Below, piece by piece: positions 58,247 through 64,000 of a DNA stretch of 64,000 nt. Position 1 is the first letter of the stretch; every line of letters begins with the position of its first letter. The notes under the pieces are model-generated. The model was given only the letters and a program-made list of their open reading frames with translations, ran no database searches and was not told the DNA's origin. The translations under genes were made by a program, and so were the position numbers. This DNA comes from Archangium sp. (lineage in GTDB: Bacteria; Myxococcota; Myxococcia; Myxococcales; Myxococcaceae), in the NCBI GenBank assembly GCA_030695565.1, contig JAUYRZ010000063.1:62001-126000 (forward strand), given 5' to 3'.

Positions 58247-59257
58247 TCACAACGCCTCTCCAAAGAACCGCCGATAGTTCTCCCCGAGCACCTTCTCCAC
58301 CACGCGCACAGGAAGGCCGTGCTCCAGCAGCGCCGCGGTGAGCTTCGGCAAGTCGCGCACGTCTCTCATGCCCTGCGGCAGGGGAATCATGCCGTCGAAG
58401 TCGCTGCCGAAGGCCACGCCCTCTTCCCCCATCACCTCGAGCGCATGCGCCACGTGCCGCACCACGTGTTTCATCGTGCGCCCGCCGACGAACTGGGGCG
58501 CGAAGATGATGCCCACCACCCCGCCCTTGTCCGCGATGGCCTTGCAGACCTCATCCGACAGGTTCCGCCACAACGGCGTCGCCCCCTGCACGCCGGCGTG
58601 ACTGCAGAACACGCGCGCCTTCTTGTGAGACAGCAGGTCCGGCAGCATCGAGGGCGAGGCATGCGCGACGTCGACCAGCATGCCCACCTCACCCATCGCA
58701 TCGAGCACATCGCGCCCGTGCTGAGTGAGCGGCTTGTTGCCGAACATCGGCGTCGAAGTACCGCCCAGCTCGTTGTTCGACAGATGGCTCAACGACATGA
58801 ACCGCACGCCGCGTTCGTACAGCTCGGCGACGCGCTCCACCTTGCCGCCCAACGCGTGCCCGCCTTCGATGCCCAACACCGCCGACAGCTTCCCGCTGGC
58901 CAGGTTCGCCTCGAGCTGCGTCGCGGTGGCGGCGATCGACGCGTTGCCCTTCGACTCGCGGCAGTACTCCGCCAGGCGTTCGACCTGAAAGGTGCAACGG
59001 CTCCACTCGTCGGCGCGCGCGTGCCGTGGCCAGCCCTGCTTCATCGCGAAGAGCGAAAACCCATCGATCACGGGCAAGCCACGGGTCACCACCGTGAAGC
59101 ACTGAATCTTCACGCCCGCTTCTTTCAGCCGGGGAAAGTCGACGTGGCCCTGCTCGGAAGCGCAGTTCAAATCGCGGTTCCACATCAGAGAATCAGCGTG
59201 CCCGTCGGCCACCGCCACGCGGCGATGGAGTTCCCCAATGTCCACCGGCTCGGCCAT
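58247..59257 (-). CDS. Membrane-dipeptidase family (peptidase M19)
   Basis: 336 residues from ATG 59257. Zinc ligands of the M19 family are in place: DGHADSL (His, Asp), GIEGGHAL (Glu), DVAHAS (His) and SHAGV (His). Later FGSDFDGMIP is the conserved Asp region. Length is typical. It hydrolyses dipeptides, though in bacteria some members act on other small substrates. No signal peptide, so cytoplasmic. It is divergent from thiS by 41 bases. Confidence 0.92.
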   Translation of the reverse strand: MAEPVDIGELHRRVAVADGHADSLMWNRDLNCASEQGHVDFPRLKEAGVKIQCFTVVTRGLPVIDGFSLFAMKQGWPRHARADEWSRCTFQVERLAEYCRESKGNASIAATATQLEANLASGKLSAVLGIEGGHALGGKVERVAELYERGVRFMSLSHLSNNELGGTSTPMFGNKPLTQHGRDVLDAMGEVGMLVDVAHASPSMLPDLLSHKKARVFCSHAGVQGATPLWRNLSDEVCKAIADKGGVVGIIFAPQFVGGRTMKHVVRHVAHALEVMGEEGVAFGSDFDGMIPLPQGMRDVRDLPKLTAALLEHGLPVRVVEKVLGENYRRFFGEAL

Positions 59258-59298
59258 GAGAAGTTCGTGTAGGGTGACCGGGCCAGGAATTCAACGTC

Positions 59299-59499
59299 AT
59301 GCAGCTCCAGATCAACGGCCAACCCCGAGAACTTCCCGACGGCCTCACCGTGGCCACGCTGCTCACCTTGCTGGAGATCAAGGCGCCGCGCGTGGCGGTC
59401 GAGGTGAATGCCGAGGTGGTGGTGAAAGCACGCCACGCTCAGACCTCGTTGAAGCCCGGAGATCAGGTCGAGATCGTCACCTTCGTCGGAGGCGGATGA
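59299..59499 (+). CDS. thiS: ThiS sulfur carrier
   Basis: 66 residues with beta-grasp fold and C-terminal Gly-Gly-Gly for thiocarboxylation. [21 protein letters not shown] and [14 protein letters not shown] are typical. It starts the thiazole operon; ThiG follows one base later. ThiS normally needs ThiF for adenylation, and none is next to it. The E1 at 24171 might serve it, but is placed with a different carrier. Confidence 0.93.
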   Translation: MQLQINGQPRELPDGLTVATLLTLLEIKAPRVAVEVNAEVVVKARHAQTSLKPGDQVEIVTFVGGG

Positions 59500-59500
59500 A

Positions 59501-60274
59501 ATGAAGCCCTTCACCATCGCAGACAAGACCTTCCAGAGCCGGCTGATCGTCGGCACCGGCAAGTACCCCAGCCACGCCGTGATGAAGGAATGTCACGAGG
59601 TCTCCGGCGCCGAGATGGTGACGGTCGCGGTGCGCCGCCTCGACCTGAAGGCGAAGGGAGAAGAGTCGCTGCTGCACTGGATCGACACCAACCGCATGAA
59701 GCTGCTGCCGAACACGGCGGGTTGTTACACGGCCGACGACGCCATTCGCACCTGCCGCCTCGCGGAAGAACTCGGCCTCTCGAAGTGGGTGAAGCTCGAG
59801 GTGCTCGGCGACGAGAAGACGCTCTATCCCGACGTGGAAGAGACCCTGAAGGCGGCGCGCGTGCTGGTGAAAGAAGGTTTCACGGTGCTGCCGTACACGA
59901 GCGACGACGTGATCACCGCGCGCAAGCTGGCCGACATGGGCTGCGCGGCCGTGATGCCGCTCGCCTCGCCGATTGGTTCGGGCCTGGGCATCCGCAATCC
60001 GCACAACATCCGGCTGATCCTCGAGACGGTGAAGGTGCCGGTGATCGTCGACGCGGGCGTGGGCACGGCCAGCGACGCGGCGATCGCTATGGAGCTGGGC
60101 ATCGACGGCATCTTGATGAACACGGCCATCGCGGCCGCCAGAGAACCCGCCCGCATGGCGCGAGCCATGAAGCTGGCGGTCGAAGCAGGCCGCGAAGCGT
60201 TCCTCGCCGGGCGCATTCCGATGAAGGCCTACGCGTCGGCCTCGAGTCCGCTGACCGGACTGGTCGGTCAGTGA
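59501..60274 (+). CDS. thiG: ThiG, thiazole synthase
   Basis: 257 residues. ThiG forms the thiazole phosphate from deoxyxylulose phosphate, ThiS-thiocarboxylate and an imine. The Schiff-base Lys is in [20 protein letters not shown] at the start, [12 protein letters not shown] and [31 protein letters not shown] complete the TIM barrel. Length matches the family. Its last base triplet overlaps the next gene (GTGA). Confidence 0.95.
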   Translation: MKPFTIADKTFQSRLIVGTGKYPSHAVMKECHEVSGAEMVTVAVRRLDLKAKGEESLLHWIDTNRMKLLPNTAGCYTADDAIRTCRLAEELGLSKWVKLEVLGDEKTLYPDVEETLKAARVLVKEGFTVLPYTSDDVITARKLADMGCAAVMPLASPIGSGLGIRNPHNIRLILETVKVPVIVDAGVGTASDAAIAMELGIDGILMNTAIAAAREPARMARAMKLAVEAGREAFLAGRIPMKAYASASSPLTGLVGQ

Positions 60275-60870
60275 CCTCAGCGGCTGAGGGGCCAACGCTC
60301 CCCTTCAAGCTCATGATCATCACGGACTGGTCGATGCCCGTCCTCGAGATCCTCAAAGAGACCCTGCAAGCCGGGCCGGGAATCGCCGTGCAGCACCGCC
60401 ACCCCGGCGCCACCGATCGGCAGTTCTACGAAGAAGCCGCCCGCCTGCGCGAACTCTGCGGAGAACACCCGCTCTTCATCAACGGCCGCCTCGACATCGC
60501 GCTGGCCCTCGACGCGCATCTGCACGTGACTGATCGTTCGCTTCTCCCGGCAGACGTGCGGCCGCTGCTGGGCAAACGCTGGCTGAGCGCCTCCTGCCAT
60601 CCACCGCGCCACCCTACCGGCGCCGATCTGCTGCTGGTGAGCCCGGTCTTCGACCCCATCAGCAAAGCCCCCGAGCGCCCCGAGCTGGGAGCCCACGCGT
60701 TTCGCGCCTTCGCGAAGAAATCGCCCACCCCCTGCTTCGCGCTGGGAGGCATCACCATCGAGCGCATGAAAGAGCTCGGTCAGGTGTCCGGCGTCGCGGT
60801 GATTGGCGAAATCATGCACGCCACCCACCCGGCTCACGCCGCGGAAGCCCTGCTGCGCGCGCTGGAGTAG
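60271..60870 (+). CDS. ThiE/TenI-family protein, probably thiazole tautomerase TenI
   Basis: 199 residues from GTG 60271 (GTGA overlap with thiG). The TIM-barrel layout is of the ThiE family. The Asn-Asp of ThiE that binds magnesium reads [10 protein letters not shown], as in TenI (NGRVDIAL), and the ThiE QLR-D/E-K segment reads QHRHP. A His in SASCHPP fits the TenI active-site His. PVFDPISK and CFALGGIT match the family. I therefore favour TenI, which isomerises the thiazole product, over thiamine-phosphate synthase. A degenerate ThiE remains possible. Confidence 0.85.
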   Translation: MTSAAEGPTLPFKLMIITDWSMPVLEILKETLQAGPGIAVQHRHPGATDRQFYEEAARLRELCGEHPLFINGRLDIALALDAHLHVTDRSLLPADVRPLLGKRWLSASCHPPRHPTGADLLLVSPVFDPISKAPERPELGAHAFRAFAKKSPTPCFALGGITIERMKELGQVSGVAVIGEIMHATHPAHAAEALLRALE

Positions 60871-60871
60871 C

Positions 60872-61870
60872 TTGCCGCTCACTTTGAACCCGCTCCGCCC
60901 GCTGGGCCTTGGTGAGCTGATCGATCGTTCCGTCAATTTCTGGCGGGCGAACTGGAAGCCGCTCTTCTGGTTGTTGCTCGGCTTTCAGTTGGTCGAAGGC
61001 ACGCTGGTGGCGGTTTCGCAGGCCGTGACCAAGGTGCTCTTTCCGCTGGCGAGCAGCCAGGCAGCGCTCAAGCAGCCCAACGCGCAGGTCTTCACGCACA
61101 TGTTCGGCTCGCTCTCGCTGCTCATGCTGGCGATCCTGGCCTCGCTCTTCGTGGCGCAAGTCGCGGGCGTCGCGGCGACACACTTCTCGTACAGCCGGCT
61201 GATCAACCAGGGCCAGCCGAACGCGAGTGACTCGTTTCGCCACGCGGCGGCGCGGCTGGGCACCATCACCGGAGCCTTCTTCTTGAGCATGGCGTGGAGC
61301 GTGCTCGTGATGGTGTTGCTGCTCCTGCCCGCAGGCGTTCTGGGTGGCGGCGCGATGGCGCTGGGCCTCAACGATCAACGGGCCCTGGCGGCGGTGCTGG
61401 GCGTGCTCGCTGCGCTCGCCTTGATCCTGGGCACCATCGTGCTGGTGCTCTGGTTCGCCATCCGCTTCATCCTCGTCTCGCAGATCATCGCCATCGAACC
61501 CCTCGGAGCGCTGGCCACCTTCCGCCGCGCAGACGCGCTCTCTTCAGGCCGCGTCTCCGAAGGGGCAGGCGGCCTCGTGAAGCTGCGCCTGACCGTGCTG
61601 GTCACCATCGTGGGCACGGTGCTGCTGATCATGAGCGTCGTGGCCTCGATGCCCACGCTCTTCGCGGGCGCGGCGTTCGGCGCGAACTTCACGCCGGGCA
61701 ACACGCTCAACGACGTGGTGCCGCTCTACGTGATGATCCCGCTGCAGTTGGTGCAGTCGGTGATGGGGGCGGTGCTCGCGCCGCTCTACATCGTGTTTCA
61801 GACCTTCTTCTATACGGACATGCGCGTGCGCCGCGAAGGCCTCGATCTCGAACTGGCGCTCGGCACGTGA
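60872..61870 (+). CDS. Multi-pass membrane protein
   Basis: 332 residues from TTG 60872 (GGAG upstream, close spacing). Six or so membrane helices (ANWKPLFWLLLGFQLVEGTLV, LSLLMLAILASLFVAQVAGVAA and others). It resembles the membrane domain of glycerophosphodiester phosphodiesterase or similar multi-pass proteins, but no catalytic motif is present. It is placed between the thiazole genes and the DUF4129/DUF4350 pair, overlapping the latter by four bases. Confidence 0.75.
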   Translation: MPLTLNPLRPLGLGELIDRSVNFWRANWKPLFWLLLGFQLVEGTLVAVSQAVTKVLFPLASSQAALKQPNAQVFTHMFGSLSLLMLAILASLFVAQVAGVAATHFSYSRLINQGQPNASDSFRHAAARLGTITGAFFLSMAWSVLVMVLLLLPAGVLGGGAMALGLNDQRALAAVLGVLAALALILGTIVLVLWFAIRFILVSQIIAIEPLGALATFRRADALSSGRVSEGAGGLVKLRLTVLVTIVGTVLLIMSVVASMPTLFAGAAFGANFTPGNTLNDVVPLYVMIPLQLVQSVMGAVLAPLYIVFQTFFYTDMRVRREGLDLELALGT

Positions 61871-62589
61871 CCTGGCTCGTCGTCGCGCTGAGCCTCTCGG
61901 CGACCTGCGAGCATCCGGCCCTGGCGATGCTGCCGGAGGATCGGCAGGAGGCCGCGTGTGAACTGCTCGCGCAACCCGCGCCGGAGAAGCTGGAGCACTC
62001 CACGCTCGCCCCCATCTACGAGCGGCCCGGGTTCGAGCGCGCTCGCCTGCGGAACACCGGTGCGCTGCAGGCGTTGATGGCGCAGCTGCGCAATTGGTTC
62101 GAGAGCCTCTTCGAGTCTTCGGGTGCCGAGGCCTACTCGAACGTCACCCGGGTGGTGGTGCTGGTGCTCGCGCTGGTGATTGGTGGCGGGGTCACCTTGC
62201 GCCTGCTCAACCGGCGCCGCGCGAAGGTGCTCGCCCCCGAACGCGCGGGGACGGTGGCTGCGGCGCTGGTGCTCGATGATCCCGCCACGCACCTCTTACG
62301 TGCAGAGGCCCTGCTGGGCAGCGCGCCACGTGAGGCGATCCGCGAGGCGTTGCTCTCGTTGCTCTCGTCACTCGAACGGAAGCGCTTCGCCCGGCCCGAC
62401 CGCGTGAAGACCAACCGCGAGCTGACCGAAGAGCTGCCCACCCGCGGTGCACCACCTGAGCTCATCGGGCGGGTGACGCCGCTGTTCGCGTGGTTCGATC
62501 GCGCCTTCTATTCGCTCGAGGCCGTGCCGCCCGCCGATGCGCGGCGCTTTCTCGATGACGTGCGCGCCCTCACGGAGCAGGCGTCGTGA
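61867..62589 (+). CDS. DUF4129-domain membrane protein
   Basis: 240 residues from GTG 61867 (GTGA overlap). An N-terminal signal-like stretch and a membrane helix (VLVLALVIGGGVTLRLLN, about 97-115) precede a cytoplasmic domain matching DUF4129: LLSLLSSLERKRFARPDRVKTNRELTEEL, then LFAWFDRAFYSLEAVPP. DUF4129 proteins usually accompany MoxR ATPases, DUF58 and transglutaminase-like genes. Neither is next to this one. Confidence 0.85.
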   Translation: MTWLVVALSLSATCEHPALAMLPEDRQEAACELLAQPAPEKLEHSTLAPIYERPGFERARLRNTGALQALMAQLRNWFESLFESSGAEAYSNVTRVVVLVLALVIGGGVTLRLLNRRRAKVLAPERAGTVAAALVLDDPATHLLRAEALLGSAPREAIREALLSLLSSLERKRFARPDRVKTNRELTEELPTRGAPPELIGRVTPLFAWFDRAFYSLEAVPPADARRFLDDVRALTEQAS

Positions 62590-63671
62590 AGAAGGGCCCG
62601 ATCGTCCTGGGGGCGCTGGTGCTGCTGTCGATCGTGGCCAGCGTCGCGTCGCAGGATCCAGGCTCGGAGTCTCCGATCCCCAGCATCACCAACAACGGTC
62701 CGCGCGGGCTGGGTGCGCTCGCCACGTGGCTGAAAGAGAGCGGTGTTCAGGTGATCGCGCACGACGCGCCGCTCACGCAGTTGCCTGCGGAGACGCGGGT
62801 GCTGGTGATCGCCGCGCCGTCGGGTGAAGAGATTCGGGAGGAAGAGGTGCAGTCACTCACGCACTTCGTCGAAGGTGGCGGCACGTTGATCTATTTGATG
62901 CCACGCGCTTCTCCGCAGCCGTCGATCAATGAGTGGCTCTGGGTGCACGCAGGGCCGGTGGCGCCGCTGGTCACCGAGCCGGGGTTGGAAGACGTGGGCG
63001 GAACCACCGTGCAGGTCACCTTCGCGGCGGGATTGTTGGCCGGCGCGAAACGGCTGCGGCTCTCGGCGGATCGCATGCTCGCGGTGAGCGATGAGCACGC
63101 GGTGCCGGTGACCAGTGACGGCGCCGTGTGGTGGATGAAGCGCGGCGAGGGTGAGGTGTGGTTGGCGGCAGGGCCCGATCTCGCGGAGAACGCGCGGCTG
63201 GAGCTGGCTGACAACGCGCTGTTCTGGTCGCACCTCGCGGGGCGGGGCCCGGTGGCGTTCGATGAGTTTCATCTGCACAGCGGCGCGACGGTGGTGCCGG
63301 TCAACCTGCTCGTCACCGGGCTGCAGCTGGGCTTCCTGGCGGCGTTGTTTTTGTGGGCTCGTGCCACGCGGCTGGGACCGGCTCGTGATGTGCCGGCGAG
63401 CTGGCATCGGTCGTCGCTCGAGTACGTGAAGGCGATGGCTTCGCTCACGCGCAACGCGGGCGTGGAAGCGGAGCTGGTGGTGACGTTGAAAGCGGAGTTC
63501 AGGAAACGGCTCCGCGATGAGTTGGGGATCCCACTCGAGTGGAGCTGGGAAGAGGCCGACGCGGAGCTCGCTCGGCGGGGTGTGACTGACGCAGGGGTTT
63601 TGATAGGTGCTGCGAACGACGGCGCTTTCGTCTCGGTCTCGCAGGCTCTGGCGCGGATCGAACTTCGTTAG
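62586..63671 (+). CDS. DUF4350-domain membrane protein
   Basis: 361 residues from GTG 62586 (GTGA overlap). An N-terminal membrane helix is followed by SITNNGPRGLGALATWLKESG and ETRVLVIAAPSG, the DUF4350 pattern of a ThuA-like glutamine-amidotransferase-fold domain. A second membrane helix (VNLLVTGLQLGFLAALFLWA) precedes a cytoplasmic tail. It is typically coded next to DUF4129 and a MoxR ATPase in bacterial cell-envelope gene sets. Confidence 0.85.
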   Translation: MKKGPIVLGALVLLSIVASVASQDPGSESPIPSITNNGPRGLGALATWLKESGVQVIAHDAPLTQLPAETRVLVIAAPSGEEIREEEVQSLTHFVEGGGTLIYLMPRASPQPSINEWLWVHAGPVAPLVTEPGLEDVGGTTVQVTFAAGLLAGAKRLRLSADRMLAVSDEHAVPVTSDGAVWWMKRGEGEVWLAAGPDLAENARLELADNALFWSHLAGRGPVAFDEFHLHSGATVVPVNLLVTGLQLGFLAALFLWARATRLGPARDVPASWHRSSLEYVKAMASLTRNAGVEAELVVTLKAEFRKRLRDELGIPLEWSWEEADAELARRGVTDAGVLIGAANDGAFVSVSQALARIELR

Positions 63672-63692
63672 TTGGCAGTGCCCGCGAACCTG

Positions 63693-63708
63693 CCCCTCTC
63701 CCGGAGGG
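63693..63708. repeat. Partial palindromic repeat
   Basis: CCCCTCTCCCGGAGGG, a short copy of the dispersed family between the convergent ends at 63671 and 63739. Confidence 0.5.
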
Positions 63709-63738
63709 CTGTCGAAGCAGTCGACTCCGCTGAGAGCG

Positions 63739-64000
63739 TCAGTCGATCTTCCGCGACCGCTTGCCGCGTTCTTCCCGGCGCAACTCTTCCAGCGCGCCGA
63801 GCTCCAGCTTCACGTCAGACACGTTCACCCGGGTGATCTGCTGCTCGGCCGAGAGTTCGTCGACCCTGTACCGCCCCACCCGGCGCGCCACGAAGACGAG
63901 CGTCGAGAGCCCGATGAGCCCGGCGAACAAGCCGGTAATCGGAGTGCTCTTCGGCGGCGGATCCCCTGCGATCACCACCAGCACGTTCGCCGCGCCCCCC
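63739..64000 (-). CDS. Partial protein with membrane helix, 5' end beyond window
   Basis: The frame is open from 64000 to stop 63739. One membrane helix (ITGLFAGLIGLSTLVFVARR) is followed by a soluble C-terminus (LSAEQQITRVNVSDVKLELGALEELRRE). A GTG at 63984 would be a start for an 81-residue protein, but the frame continues upstream in Gly/Ala-rich sequence, so it is probably the C-terminus of a longer membrane protein. Confidence 0.6.
   Translation of the reverse strand, partial: GGAANVLVVIAGDPPPKSTPITGLFAGLIGLSTLVFVARRVGRYRVDELSAEQQITRVNVSDVKLELGALEELRREERGKRSRKID

Noticed and set aside
59590-60270. Upstream extension of the TenI-like gene over thiG in another frame
   Set aside because: The residues before 60271 are the shadow of ThiG; the GTGA overlap gives a natural start.

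Overview
The window is GC-rich chromosomal DNA from a myxobacterium (Myxococcota). The evidence is a MYXO-CTERM tail on the 854-residue protein at 18696-21260, two proteins ending in AgmX/PglI-type domains, many lipoproteins with Asp-Ala-Gly-rich or Cys-rich linkers, pilT, an FHA-DUF4388 protein and a RavA/ViaA-like pair. I saw no rRNA, tRNA, CRISPR array, phage or transposase. Genes are dense, mostly on the minus strand, and many are coupled by TGATG, ATGA or GTGA overlaps.

1-16000: a cell-envelope set (FHA-DUF4388, TPR protein, membrane protein, BamD), recX, an AgmX-domain protein, an esterase-like lipoprotein, an SDR enzyme, a decayed small lipoprotein gene, pilT, rpsI-rplM behind a Rep-like helicase, a transglycosylase-like protein, a Cys-rich repeat protein, a TPR lipoprotein ending in a zincin motif, and clpX with a suggestive leader.

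16000-31500: a GYF/AgmX protein, a ribbon-helix-helix regulator with a likely self-operator, the MYXO-CTERM lipoprotein coupled to a porin-like protein, then the most interesting cluster (21352-24848, minus strand). It encodes an E1-like adenylyltransferase, a TusA-like protein, a CysO/MoaD-like carrier, a degenerate second E1, an APS-kinase-like protein with a histone-H1-like tail, and LarE. The complete E1 lacks the N-terminal arginine segment that homodimeric MoeB donates across its interface, and the degenerate E1 retains that segment but has lost the nucleotide site. I infer a heteromeric bacterial E1. A NarL-type two-component pair and more lipoproteins follow.

31500-49000: a DmpA-family peptidase, a 1075-residue Ig-like lipoprotein, a tandem D-Ala-D-Ala-ligase-like fusion with RDD and DUF4177-like partners, a gamma carbonic anhydrase, a tight MoxR AAA+/VWA/coiled-coil operon, a CPBP protease and small membrane proteins.

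49000-64000: a subtilase with a C-terminal membrane bundle coupled to a small OB-like protein, hydrolases, rlmI, HAD phosphatases, corA, an M19 dipeptidase, and a thiS-thiG-tenI-like operon running into DUF4129/DUF4350 membrane genes.

A dispersed palindromic repeat (core CCCTCTCCC...GGGAGAGGG) lies mainly between convergent gene ends. One copy is translated inside the E1 gene at 24171-24848.
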